This document shows positions 34,023 to 44,666 of a stretch of 64,000 bases of DNA, piece by piece. The position numbers were made by a program, and so were the translations under genes. The DNA is from Lineus longissimus (lineage: Eukaryota; Nemertea; Pilidiophora; Heteronemertea; Lineidae), in contig NC_088322.1 of the NCBI RefSeq assembly GCF_910592395.1, positions 9,355,431 to 9,419,430 of the forward strand. Reading direction: 5' to 3'. Numbering within the stretch: the stretch's first letter is position 1; each line of letters begins with the position of its first letter. The notes beneath the pieces are model-generated. The model worked only from the letters and a program-made list of their open reading frames with translations. It did no database searches and was not told where the DNA came from.

Positions 34023-35063
34023 ATGGCTTCCAATAACATATTATTGCGGAAAAGGCACTCATTAGTGGGCAGAGATTTGCTGCCCATTTTGAAGCTTCTC
34101 GCCCGTTTCAAGGACGACGACCTCCCGGACCCACTGGCTCGTATACGCCTCAACCGCCCTACCGAACAATTGGACGTCCCCGACATAGCAGTAGCCTTTC
34201 AGGAACTCACGGGTGAAGATGCGGTAGATTTTTTCAGAATGTCAGGTCGAGAAGATTCGGTAGGCAACTTCCGCCTGCTGCTACATTCTGCCATTGTGGT
34301 TGCGAACGAGTATGGACAGCCCGTTGGACAACAATTGCATGAAGACGAAGCACCAGTAGCCAAAGCCCCTCGCCTCGACCGTCAAGAACAGGATGAGGAA
34401 ACCGCGCCGCGTTTACGGGAACGAATTCTAGAACTAGAAAAGAGAGAAAAGAACCGAAAGGCAGAACCGGTGGAGGCAGTCCTGAGGAAGGTGAGGAATT
34501 TATCCTTACAAGTAAAGCCCAACGTTACCCTCATCCTAGCCACTTTAGACGAACTAGTGGCGTGCGCCAAGGACCAAGATCACAAAGATTTGCACCTCTT
34601 TTACGAGCTCGGCAAACAAGCTGAACGTTTCAAAGATACTGTTGATATCCCCACTTTTTGTCTTTCCGCATTGGGTGGAGGCCAGTCTGACGTAATAATG
34701 AAAGCTTTAGCCAAGTGCAAAAAGGCCAAAAAGTTGGTAAAAAAGCCGCTTCGTTCCAGGTCACAGTCTCCACCGGTTACCTCTTCTGCCGTATCCTCAT
34801 CCCCCCTTCAGCATGTTTACGCGCAGCCTCCCCCACCTCCCCAGCATCAGTTTGGCTTTGGTGGCTATGGTGCCGCTTACGGTCAGGGATATGGCGGGGG
34901 TTATGGGTACGGCAGAGGTAGAGGTCGCGGCAGGGGTTATGGCGGTTATGGTTATGCTAGAAATAACCCGGGCCCATGTAATTTTTGCGGTGAGGTTGGG
35001 CATTGGTACAAAGAATGTGAAAAGATGAAGTTGGCAAAGGCCCAATTTGACAACAAGAAATAG
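34023..35063 (+). CDS. retrotransposon Gag-like protein with CCHC zinc knuckle
   Basis: 346 aa. The N-terminal part (about 1-240) is mostly helical with a charged stretch near 115-150. The region 260-315 is Pro-rich, then Gly/Tyr/Arg-rich (GYGYGRGRGRGRGYGGYG). A zinc knuckle C-x2-C-x4-H-x4-C lies at C319, C322, H327 and C332, close to the C-terminus. It is expected to package the element RNA into a ribonucleoprotein particle. The frame is intact. It ends 190 bp before the polymerase frame opens; a possible donor (AAG/GTAAAA) lies a few bases past its stop. The ATG at 34023 is in fair context (GTCATGG). Confidence 0.85.
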   Translation: MASNNILLRKRHSLVGRDLLPILKLLARFKDDDLPDPLARIRLNRPTEQLDVPDIAVAFQELTGEDAVDFFRMSGREDSVGNFRLLLHSAIVVANEYGQPVGQQLHEDEAPVAKAPRLDRQEQDEETAPRLRERILELEKREKNRKAEPVEAVLRKVRNLSLQVKPNVTLILATLDELVACAKDQDHKDLHLFYELGKQAERFKDTVDIPTFCLSALGGGQSDVIMKALAKCKKAKKLVKKPLRSRSQSPPVTSSAVSSSPLQHVYAQPPPPPQHQFGFGGYGAAYGQGYGGGYGYGRGRGRGRGYGGYGYARNNPGPCNFCGEVGHWYKECEKMKLAKAQFDNKK

Positions 35064-35255
35064 GTCTAAGGTAAAATAGTCCGGTACGCTAAGTGGTATA
35101 AGTGTATTGTTTAGAAAACCGTTAATAAGTAAAGCAATTTTGATTTTGAACATCTTCCTCTCTCTCAGCTCAAGGGATCTTACCCCTTGCGGACCTAGTT
35201 CGCGCGAGCTGTGAGTTAGGAGAAGTTCTCCCTTTGATAGTCTGATACGCCTGTA

Positions 35256-35732
35256 ATGAGATGTTTCTACATTTTATTTTGGTTCTTGCAGGAATCCCCC
35301 CCTACTATCTCACTGGGGCACTTTAAGCCAGAGATTCCAGAATGGGAATATGCGGTGAAATTTAATCCAATTGCTGCCGAAAAGGTCAAGAGGTTACAGG
35401 CGTCTTGGACTACCATTGGGGAAACTTCTCCTGACTTCACAGCTCAACAATTCAAACTCAATCAGGTTGTAAATGATGTATTACTTCTACAAAAAACTCC
35501 GGTGCCTTTGGACACTTTGCCTTTAAGGGACCCTGAACACTTTGTCGCTGGACAATTGCATCAAAATATTGAACTTTGGAGTTCCATAATGAACGATTTC
35601 CCAGAGAGCGAGATGGTTCACACTTGGTTGGAAAAAGGGGTTGACGTGCATTCTTTCTTTAGGCCATTTAAGGGTGAATTCAAGGGTCAGAAATACAATT
35701 CAAACGAACCCCCAGTTAGTTTTTTTTCCTAA
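35256..35732 (+). pseudogene. N-terminal part of the retrotransposon polymerase, cut by a frameshift
   Basis: 158-aa frame. From about residue 12 it reads as the region upstream of the RT core in DIRS-order polymerases (ISLGHFKPEIPEWEYAVKFN..., FFRPFKGEFKG). It ends prematurely just after a run of eight T at 35720-35727. Homologous sequence continues without a gap in another frame. The first 11 codons precede an acceptor-like TTCTTGCAG and are probably not coding. The break is either a one-base insertion in this copy or an assembly error in a homopolymer. Confidence 0.75.
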
Positions 35733-37458
35733 CTCTGTCCATTGTCAGAAACAAGCTGCTTTTATTTCCGAAACCTTGAATGATAGAATCAAAGCAGGTT
35801 CAGTCAGAGTTTGGGGTAAAGTTGGGGAGTGTCCGCCCCCTAAAGTAGTCATGCCCTTGGTAGTTGAACCTTCAAAGCCGAGATTATGCAATGACCAGAG
35901 ATTCCTTAACCTGTGGATTAAGGATTCTCCCTTCACATTAGATACATTGAAAGAAGTACCGCGATTGGTACACAAAGATGCTCTCATGTTTGCCACTGAT
36001 GAGAAATCGGGGTATGACCATATTAAATTATCGCAAACTTCGCAAACGTATTTTGGCATGGAATGGGCAGGTTGGTACCTAGTTTGTACGACGCTTCCGT
36101 TCGGATGGAAATCATCGGCTTATGTTTATCAAACTGTAGGCTATGCAGCTACAACCTTCTTAAGACATTTGGGGATCCCAACCATCCAGTATATTGACGA
36201 CAGATTCTACGTGGTCCCTAAGAATATTGACGCGTCAAGCATTCCTTTGCTTTGGGTCTTTTTGGTATTATATATCCTTACAGAACTAGGTTACACGTTC
36301 TCCTTGCCAAAATGTGTTTTGCAACCTATGATGGCGCTCAAGTCCTTAGGGTTTCTAGTAGATTCTAGCAGGCAGGCGTTTCTTCTGCCATCTGATAAGA
36401 AACAGAAGTTTAAGGTTTTGCGCGAGGAAATTCTTCGTCAGCCCTTCGTCAGCCTTAAAACGCTACAAAGATTCGCGGGTAAATGCATTTCTATGATGTT
36501 GGTTTTTCCGGCCGCAAAACTATTTACGAGAGAGTTGTTTAGCGCAATAGCCAAAGCTTCGAAAAACAGTAAAACCATCCCAATCTCTGGCCCCCTACGG
36601 GACGAGATACAATTCTGGGCATTTTTGGATGATTGGCATGGGTATTTTTCTTGGAGACCAGAAAAACATTTACATTACGCTCTGGCTACTGATGCTTCGG
36701 GATATCGCTATGGCGCGGTCACTCTATCAGGGCCACAGCTTGGTCATACTTTAGGTGATTATTGGGCTGCAGATGATATAAGGCCGATTCATGTCAAAGA
36801 GGCCGACGCCCTCTATTCTTCCCTCTTAGCATTGAGTACAAATATAAAAGACCACCGGGTAGACGTTAAAGTAGATAACACAAGCCTAGTTTCGTCGTGG
36901 AATAACAAGGGTTGCAAGGACAACGCCTTAAATGAAATGCTCATAAAATTGTTTCATCTTACTCAGCAATTAAATATTGATTTACGTTTGCAGTACATTT
37001 CTTCGGCAGAAAATCCAGCAGATGCTCCTTCTAGGGCGATTTCAGCTCAGGACACTATGTTGGCAAGTGAAAAATGGTTCCAATTGGAGTTACTCTATGG
37101 CCCGCACGGAGTAGACCTCATGGCATGTGACTCAAATGCAATGCGTTCAATACAGGGCGATGTTTTGAGACATTTTACCCTGCACCCTTCACCTCTGTCA
37201 GCGGGTCAAAATGTTTTCGCCCAGGAAATAGCTAAGGAGCTAAATCCTTACGTTTTCCCACCTATCGCTGTCATTCTACCCCTTATTCAGTTTTTGATCC
37301 AGCAGGAAATCCCAGTTTGCACGCTTGTGCTACCCATGACGTCACCCGCGCCAATATGGTGGCCACTATTAAAGCCCAGGATAATTTCACAGGTTTGCCT
37401 TGGGGTTAAAGGAGAAAAGGGCGTATTATCCCTCCAAGCAGGGGTTCATCAGAGATAA
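35641..37458 (+). CDS. retrotransposon reverse transcriptase - RNase H (frame after the break)
   Basis: 605-aa frame; genuine coding starts after the T run, at about residue 30 (FPNSVHCQKQ). RT core: PRLCNDQRFLN, then TLPFGWKSSAYVYQ and the catalytic YIDD at 184-187. RNase H: ATDASGY with D351, then a Glu in EADALYSS, an Asp in VDNTSL and a final Asp in NPADAPSR, so all four acidic positions are present. The region after RNase H (GPHGVDLMACDSNAM..., YVFPPIAVILPLI, IWWPLL) matches the conserved tail of DIRS-order polymerases. It copies element RNA into DNA. Apart from the upstream shift it is intact. The last residues (KGEKGVLSLQ...) look non-conserved and may be beyond a splice donor. Confidence 0.88.
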   Translation: MTCILSLGHLRVNSRVRNTIQTNPQLVFFPNSVHCQKQAAFISETLNDRIKAGSVRVWGKVGECPPPKVVMPLVVEPSKPRLCNDQRFLNLWIKDSPFTLDTLKEVPRLVHKDALMFATDEKSGYDHIKLSQTSQTYFGMEWAGWYLVCTTLPFGWKSSAYVYQTVGYAATTFLRHLGIPTIQYIDDRFYVVPKNIDASSIPLLWVFLVLYILTELGYTFSLPKCVLQPMMALKSLGFLVDSSRQAFLLPSDKKQKFKVLREEILRQPFVSLKTLQRFAGKCISMMLVFPAAKLFTRELFSAIAKASKNSKTIPISGPLRDEIQFWAFLDDWHGYFSWRPEKHLHYALATDASGYRYGAVTLSGPQLGHTLGDYWAADDIRPIHVKEADALYSSLLALSTNIKDHRVDVKVDNTSLVSSWNNKGCKDNALNEMLIKLFHLTQQLNIDLRLQYISSAENPADAPSRAISAQDTMLASEKWFQLELLYGPHGVDLMACDSNAMRSIQGDVLRHFTLHPSPLSAGQNVFAQEIAKELNPYVFPPIAVILPLIQFLIQQEIPVCTLVLPMTSPAPIWWPLLKPRIISQVCLGVKGEKGVLSLQAGVHQR

Positions 37459-37582
37459 CGTCGGTTTGAGATGGCCATTAATGGCTTTTCGAATTAGCTG
37501 CACATCATAATGTGCGATATCCTTCGAATATACTCTGTGGATGACGCTTTAATCTTGATTATTTCAGAAAATCAGCGTTGAC

Positions 37583-38767
37583 ATGGGGGCAATTGACAAG
37601 CGGCTCCAGGAGTTGGATAAGGCGGCTTCCGCAACCCCCCTTATGAAGAAAAGGCAATCCCTAAAAAACGAGCTGTTGCAATTTTTGGCACAACTGCCTA
37701 AGAGGCCAACCCTGGAACGGGTTTCTCCAAAAGATCTAACACGATTTTTAGTATGGAAAGACAAAGCCGGTAGGACACAGATCCATAATGCTTCCTGTAT
37801 ATTCCTCGGGCATCATGGTAAATTCCACTGTGGGTGTCCTACCCGTCTTGCCTTCGGTACGTTAGAAGGATTAGTCCGGTCCCTGAAATCCATTATTTCT
37901 GAAGAAACCGACAGGGGCAGCACGTGGGATATTTTCTCCGGGGTTGGGAATCCGGCTGATTCACCTCCTGTGAAATCGTATTTGAAGTGTGTCAAACGAG
38001 AGCAAGGTTTCTCGCACGTAGTTGCCAAGCAGGCAAAACCCTTGTTCATGGATAAGCTTCAAGCTATTTCAAAATATATCGATAACCAGATTAAAAGACC
38101 AGATCTATCCCTTAGGGAGCAATTCGTTTTGTCCAGAGACCAAGCTTTTCTCAAGATGCAGTTCTTTGCCGGGGATAGGGCGAGTGATTTGGGAATTTTA
38201 AAAACACAGGAAGTTAAACGCTTACCCGATGGATCAGGTCTTGTAATCTCTCATTCCCATGGGAAATCGTTTTCGGTAAACAAAGTGAATACCTTCATTG
38301 TTAAAGAATGTCCAAATCATCTTATTTGCCCGGTAAAGGGAGTTCAGCAGTATATCTACAAGGCACAAACCTGGGGGGTGGATCTTACGGTCGGATATTT
38401 ATTCCGTCCAGTCTCAGAAGCCGGTGTAGTGTTGGATGCGCCTATTTCGTACAGTGCAATTTACGATAGATTAAAGATTTATCTAAATACATTGGGGATC
38501 AACCAGGGTGAGACCCCTCACGGCTTAAGAGCCGGCTGCTCCATTACTTTGCTTCTGTCGGGGGCAGCTTCAAGCCCGGCGGAAGTAATGTCTCATGTTG
38601 GTTGGTTCACAGAGGCATCAGCAGAGTACTACAGTCGGTCAGATATTTTGGTAAAAGCGGCTAATGTGTCCGAAGCCCTGGCTGACAGTTCTCGTCGGCC
38701 AGAAGCGGTTAAAACACTTTACAGTAAGTTTGGCGATGTTGATAATTTCCCAGCAGCGTTCCCTTGA
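37583..38767 (+). CDS. retrotransposon tyrosine recombinase
   Basis: 394 aa, intact. Catalytic set: Arg199 (AGDRASDLG), His313 and Arg316 (HGLR), His338 (SHVGW) and Tyr349/350 (EYYSR), in the order and spacing of tyrosine recombinases. A Cys/His cluster (C72, H77/H78, H82, C83, C85: HCGCP) sits in the N-terminal part, followed by a region conserved in invertebrate elements of this kind (LAFGTLEGLVRSL..I). It integrates the circular cDNA by strand exchange without target duplication. A good acceptor (TTGATTATTTCAG) lies 15 nt before the ATG, so the message may be spliced. The gene ends 350 bp before repeat B1. Confidence 0.9.
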   Translation: MGAIDKRLQELDKAASATPLMKKRQSLKNELLQFLAQLPKRPTLERVSPKDLTRFLVWKDKAGRTQIHNASCIFLGHHGKFHCGCPTRLAFGTLEGLVRSLKSIISEETDRGSTWDIFSGVGNPADSPPVKSYLKCVKREQGFSHVVAKQAKPLFMDKLQAISKYIDNQIKRPDLSLREQFVLSRDQAFLKMQFFAGDRASDLGILKTQEVKRLPDGSGLVISHSHGKSFSVNKVNTFIVKECPNHLICPVKGVQQYIYKAQTWGVDLTVGYLFRPVSEAGVVLDAPISYSAIYDRLKIYLNTLGINQGETPHGLRAGCSITLLLSGAASSPAEVMSHVGWFTEASAEYYSRSDILVKAANVSEALADSSRRPEAVKTLYSKFGDVDNFPAAFP

Positions 38768-39115
38768 GCAGATTTCGATGTATATTTTTTTGCATTTTCG
38801 TATTGTAATTATTGCATGATTGTGTTGGTTAGAGTGTGGCCTCGCCTTTTCGCTACATGCATCATCATACTAAAACCATACCGTGTAATCTTCTGTGGAA
38901 TTTAAAATACAGTGTTGAGTTCTTATAATAAAGCAATGTTAGAATTTAAGTTACAATTTCTCGTTACCTCATTTTCGAATTCCGGACTAATTAGTCCCTA
39001 ATTAATAATTAATTATGGCGGATTAATTAGTTAATTTTGTTTAAGTATTGGGAAAGGAGTTATGAAGTAGGGCATGTTTCTCCGGGATGGTTGAGAGCCC
39101 GGGCGTGCGCGCCTG

Positions 39116-39185
39116 TACATTTTCATACCCCAACACTTAAATGTGAAGATCATACACAAGCCTGGAGACACTTTGGGTATGTGCA
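39116..39185 (+). repeat. split direct repeat B1
   Basis: 70 bp starting TACATTTTCATACCCCAAC and ending GGGTATGTGCA. It is identical to B2 (39394-39463) and directly abuts A2. Confidence 0.9.
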
Positions 39186-39238
39186 GATCCAAAGTGTATC
39201 CTGGCGGTGATTGAGCGAACTGTATTTCGTCTCGCATG
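39186..39238 (+). repeat. split direct repeat A2
   Basis: 53 bp identical to A1. Its position, joined to B1, is the junction expected of the circular intermediate in Ngaro/PAT elements. Confidence 0.9.
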
Positions 39239-39393
39239 GACACCCAGAAGGAAGACAGTTTGGCGTGTACAGGTTAATGTAAACCCTGTGTACGATGGCA
39301 GGCTCTGGAGCCACTGCAGTGGATTGGCTTTCCCCTCCCTCCCCGCCCTAGTATCCGGATTGCTTTAGAGCCGTGTATGTATCTTCGCGCCAT

Positions 39394-39463
39394 TACATTT
39401 TCATACCCCAACACTTAAATGTGAAGATCATACACAAGCCTGGAGACACTTTGGGTATGTGCA
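39394..39463 (+). repeat. split direct repeat B2
   Basis: 70 bp identical to B1; it marks the right end of the retrotransposon. The 155 bp between A2 and B2 are not repeated elsewhere in the window. Confidence 0.9.
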
Positions 39464-40415
39464 AGTCCAGAATAGACCAACAGATTCACATATCTATGGG
39501 TTCCTGATTCGACTTCGCAATGGTGGTAAGATTTTCATGATGCAAGCAAAAGTTTTGCTCAGCGCATAGAATTCGTATTCGGTGAACCAGACCATAGTCC
39601 TTGTAGAATAAATGTCATTAACCAAAAAAACGAGCCCAGCCAGCCATAAAAACGCCACTTCAGCGAAGCTAGCCATCGTAATACCATTTCGTCTTCCGGT
39701 ACCACCACAAGCCGCCAATCCGCCAATCTGTCTTCAGCTTTTCATAAGAAGTGAATGTCATTGGTGCAGCAATTTGCCCGGCCAGCGTGATTTGCGGTGG
39801 CACTTTTTTCGATTCGCAGTTCCAAGAAATAATGATGATATATAGCGTGATAAGTTCTCCAAGGGTGCAGATTTATGAATTGCCTGCTACGTAGAGCAGC
39901 TGTGGCTGACAACGTATCTTTACCTGGATTGTGTGGTGCCTTGGAGAGAAATAATAACTATAATGGCACTTAATCAAAATGGCGGCCGCGCACCGTGAAG
40001 GAATCAACGTGATAAGAAACAGAACTTATTGATCGCATTTCTCCTGTGTGGTATAATTGTTGTTGACATACATCTCGACAATAACTTTCAAAAGTCGCTA
40101 TAATGGCTGAAGTACGCCCCAGTACGAATCTTGGGATGGCAGGTAAGGCCAGGTAAGATCGTCGGCCGGACCTTTTCTTGAAATCGAGGCAGCGCGACAC
40201 AATTCATTTTTGTTTTATTGATAGTTTCGTCGGAGTCAACACATTCAAAGGAAAATACGTATAACGGAAGTGATGTCAGCACGAACTGTGCAGCGTGGTC
40301 TGATGTGAACCTTGATGAAGTTGCGGCGGAAAAATGTGAAATAAAAGGAAGTCATTTCGGAGCGGCGGCCAAATTCGGGGCGGGCAGGGACTAGAATTTA
40401 TTTTTTCAGTTTTGA

Positions 40416-40585
40416 CCGGTGTGACAGCGGATATAGTCCCCCTGGAGTCATAGCCCGGTAGCATTGTATTTGATCAATTAAGCAGTATGATCTATTGTAC
40501 CGCTAACCCTAACCAAAACATTTAGCAATGCGGGCTGTTGTTACACGGACTATCAGCCCTAGGACTGCTATCCCTTGCACACCGG
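40416..40585 (+). repeat. family C MITE-like element, full copy
   Basis: 170 bp, starts CCGGTGTGACAGCGG and ends TTGCACACCGG. It is the same length as the copy at 2040-2209 (opposite strand), with few differences ('agtatgatc' versus 'agcatgatc', 'actgctatc' versus 'actactatc'). High identity suggests recent mobility or shared amplification. Confidence 0.8.
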
Positions 40586-41000
40586 CCTAAAACAACCTCG
40601 TCACGTGAATTATGCTTGTCAACGAATTTGTAGATTTGTAGTTTTATAGCATGACATCGACCATAGAGGGATGGTGCTTTATTGTACATGTTTGTCTCAC
40701 TCGAAGTAAATCAAGTGGAAATTGGCTCCCATTTAATTAAGTTTGATACATCAACGTGGAACAGGTTCTTTCTGACTCGAATGACTAATTTCCGAGAGTA
40801 AATGAATAGCATTAAGTGAACATTTGAATGGTGCTTACACTTTTATGGGTTGTTTTATGTGTAAGAGAACCATCTTGTTGTATTACACTACATTCATGAC
40901 ACCAGGTTATTCAGTACACCCTTGATTAGGATGAAAGCCATCATGTTTTTATGACACATTTTGGCATTAGTTTTCGCAAGAATTTATCCATCTTGGTTTT

Positions 41001-41225
41001 TTAGCTCACCTCTGGGGAGCTTATACGATACCGTGGCGTCCGTCGTCCGTCTGCGTCCGTCGTCGTCCGTTAGCATAGCACGTTTCGTCACCGCTAGGGC
41101 TAGATGGCTAAAACTTGTTGTGATGGTAGCTTCGGGCAATATGCCCAGAGGTATTTTTCTTTTTTCGCAATATGACCTACATTCTGGCCTCCAGGCGGCC
41201 ATCTTTGAAATTGGTTTTTTCCACT
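41001..41225 (+). repeat. TTAGCTCACC / GTCCGTCGTCC-type dispersed repeat
   Basis: It begins TTAGCTCACCTCTGGGGAGC, followed by a GTCCGTCGTCCGTCTG-rich stretch at 41039-41073 and a 'ggctaaaacttgttgtgatg' body. Repeats with this opening are common in mollusc and other spiralian genomes (from general knowledge, not searched). The right boundary is uncertain. Confidence 0.55.
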
Positions 41226-42258
41226 TTCACCCATTGCAGCAATACATTTACCATTTACCATTAACCTTGACATTTCAGTAAGCACTATTTGATGATGACG
41301 CACTTCCTGTCGCGGGTGAATACATGTCTCGGCCCTTGTGGTCGTGGGGAGGAGGAAAGCCCGCCTTAATGCTCGAACAAATATCAATCACGAGCACAAA
41401 CAGAGAAGATGATATCAAAGAGGAGATTGTGAATTATATTTGTATTCATAATGCCACTCCTCGACGTATCGGAATACGACGGAAGTATGGCCATTGGAGA
41501 TGAATTATGGATAAAACGATTGCAGTAGCTCCTCAGACCTGATCCTTGCATATTAAACAACATGTCCTGACAGGTAGTTTTGTTGTAGCCGCAGCCTGTG
41601 GCTCGTCTGGAGATCAACTGGACAGATTTCAATTATTAACAGTTCCTGGCCTTGAATAAGGTGGTGATTGTCGGCTACGTCACGTACCTCGGCCTTTTAA
41701 CGGCTCCAGGTACGCTAGTACCAGGGAACCACAAAGCTCGAATGTACGCAATGTATTTCACGACCACTCATTTATGAATACGTAGGGATTCATTGCGCCA
41801 ATATGTATAGTTAGTGTATCATTTATTCATCTGGGAAAATGTCGTGCCTAAAAGGGTGAAGATCCCCCGAGAAATAAGTTCTGTATGTAAAAGTGTACAG
41901 AGAAATGGCACCTGGCCTTGAGTAATTGTGTTTGAATCCGTACATGTATGTTCTATGATAGAGGGCATAATTATGTACCTAAGCGTGTTAAATCAGGTAT
42001 CTATTCATTGATACACCTCAAAGCTAAAACATGTCGCACGAGACCAATCTCTATGAGAAACAGTCAATTGTACATTAGGAGGAGATTGCATATTCTGTCT
42101 GAGTGATCTGTATTCATGATGGCACACGCCATATGTGGCAGTCATCCGGGCGAGGTTGATGAGTTTTTGATGAGGAGGACAGGGGTTGCTGCCTTGATTT
42201 GATCTTGACATGCACCGTTGGTCTTGACGACTGGAACGGCAGCCTGGCTATTGACTAC

Positions 42259-42405
42259 CTTAAAACTTAATTCAACCGACTATGTGGCTAATTTCCTGGG
42301 AGAATATAAAATCTTACCTTTAACGGTTGAAGCAAAACTTACTTAAAACTTAATACCGACTACATGGCTGATTTCAGAGGGAATTTAAAAACCTGACTTT
42401 AAGAT
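42259..42405. repeat. direct repeat pair, ~75-85 bp units
   Basis: Two diverged copies of 'cttaaaacttaat..cgacta' plus 'tggctaatttc..gggagaat..aaaa', at 42259-42330 and 42342-42405. Non-coding. Confidence 0.65.
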
Positions 42406-44666
42406 TAGCTTACCTCTGGGAGATTACAGCCTGAACTTTATGATACTGTCACAACAATAGCACAATGTTGGCAACTTAGCAATGGTAGGATTTTTTAAAG
42501 TCGAAATAGAAGGTAGGGTTCTGCTGAAAATACGCTGGATAAATGGCTAATTTATCTTATTTTTGGACTTTAGCATTTAATAATTTATATTTCTTGATCT
42601 TTCATAAATATCAAGAGTTCACTTTCAGAACATTATCTGACAAATCTGGCTTTTCTTCTATTCTTCGCATTACATGGAACGAAATACATTTTTGCTTCTA
42701 CTAATAATGCCTGAACCCTCTCTTCGTATAACCTTAACGTATATCACATTACCTGATGAATTGTAAATAAGATAAATAAAGGAATACGTGCATCACGTCA
42801 ACTGCCTTTGATCAAAGGAAGGCTGGGGATCCATTCCTTTGTGATCATTGGAACGAAACAAGGCCCTAGAGAGCACGTTTACCAATACACGATATGCCAT
42901 TCTATTCAGGTACTCTGTCCGTATTCTCTGATCTCCCATGTGTGTAGCTTGGACGATGAATGTGCCGTGTCATCGGATGCTTTGAAAAAATGTCAGATAT
43001 TTTCTACAATACTAAAGCGAGATCTTTACCATAAAGAATTACACTTTCTATAGTTGGAGGTGGATATTGCTTCCAATACCAACGATGAGGTGCTTGGATG
43101 TTTTGTAGACAGATGACAACCAATATCGGTATTGTCCTATGTAGCTGCGACGAGTGTAGCTTGGATATCAAATAAACGTAGAACATGCCCAGACATTGGA
43201 TACCTAAACTATCAGATGTTTTCAAATGCACGAACCCATAGTATTCTTTCTTTATTTGGAGAACGGTATTGCTTGCATCGGAATGAGTGCCGTGAGTTCA
43301 GTTTACATCGAGTCTGATGCTGCCGCAGTGGAAATCTTATCGATATACTGGGATTATCTTTCAGCTTCCCATCACATGATGTTTCTTCCACGTCTTATGT
43401 TACGTCAAACAAATCGGGAATCGTGGAGAACGAGGAAGATGTAGAGGAAATGATTGTGTATCAGCACGCACCCATGGCTGTGTACAGATCTGTCAAATCT
43501 GAACATTGGGGCGAACATTAAATGAGCCAAAGAATGTTATAACACGATTCTACTCTCAGTTTTACTTAACCGTAAAGGAAATTCTGTACACGAGCGGCCT
43601 GTGTGACCGACATCTCGTAGCTATTGTCGCATTGCTCTCTCCTACCGCCAAGTGTAGTCCAAGTGTCCAAGTGTCAATACGGCTGATTAAAAACTAACGA
43701 TCGTCCTCCAGTCAGGCCACCAATAATATTAAGAATTTTTCATTATCCGACCCACTTGTGTAATACCAAACGAACATAAATTCGGCGATCACACATTTGG
43801 GAAACTGTGACGCTACTACAAGTGTCAACAACCATCACGGTTAACATCTGCATTGGTCAGAAGCTTAACTAGTACCACCAAATTCGCTGTCAAAGTCAAA
43901 ACTGGGAGCACACAGAAGTCAATGTTTGCAAGATTATGTTGCAGAATCTTCAAAATCCATCTTTTCAACAATACCATCGTATGTCTACGCATTCCTCTTC
44001 TTCTATATTCTTTATTTGCATTCGCTCGTATGACTTGGCCACTTCAAAGGATGTCTGTATCGTGGGTCCCAGCACGGTCCATTGAGGCCTTCTGGGGGAA
44101 ATAAGGAGTTGTCAATGTTCGATACCCTTGAGCTGGTGAAAAGTAAGAGTGGGTGACACTTGAATAAACCCAAACTTTGCAAAATATCGGCACAGTAATT
44201 TTCGCATAGCGGTCCAAAAAGACTTCTGAATAATGCTATACATGTACTCATTAATTTCCACGATCACAAGGGGCATTACCGAGAACAAAATACAAATTGC
44301 TGCGCTGGCAGAAATACTAGCGTAATTCGTTCAGCGATTTATCGATCTGGGAGGATGGTGTTACAGCAATAGCAAGAAGGAAGCAGCAGGTACTGGTTGC
44401 CAAGGAAGAACAGGTTGAGACTGGTTCTTGATGCTGTGAACTGCCGATTTTTTTGGCGGATTTTGTCAATAATCTACATGTATATTCGCGAATTCAGAAT
44501 AAAATTCTCAAACCTTTTTTTATTGGTAAAACCGAAAACAATATTACAATCCACCATTTTATTTTTTGGGAGAAGTTGCGAAAAAAACAGGCGCGAAAAC
44601 TGTCCGGTTTCCAGAATATATAGTATCATGAATTGATATAACTAGCCACCAATGTATGACTAGTAG

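Larger units (their letters stand above)
33405..39463 (+). mobile_element. Ngaro/PAT-type tyrosine-recombinase retrotransposon, nearly intact
   Basis: About 6.06 kb. The gene order is gag - reverse transcriptase/RNase H - tyrosine recombinase, with no integrase or protease seen. That is the DIRS order of retrotransposons, which integrate through a circular DNA intermediate using a tyrosine recombinase. The ends are split direct repeats, not LTRs: A1 (33405-33457) at the left, then B1 (39116-39185) directly joined to A2 (39186-39238), then B2 (39394-39463) at the right. A1 and A2 are identical over 53 bp, and B1 and B2 over 70 bp. This arrangement is typical of Ngaro and PAT elements and excludes the inverted-repeat DIRS1 type. 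Gag and recombinase frames are intact; the polymerase has one frameshift. Identical repeats suggest a recent insertion. No target-site duplication is expected for this class. Confidence 0.9.

Noticed and set aside
33405-39463. Classification as an LTR retrotransposon or DIRS1-type element
   Set aside because: There are no LTRs, integrase or protease, and the terminal repeats are split direct repeats, not inverted.
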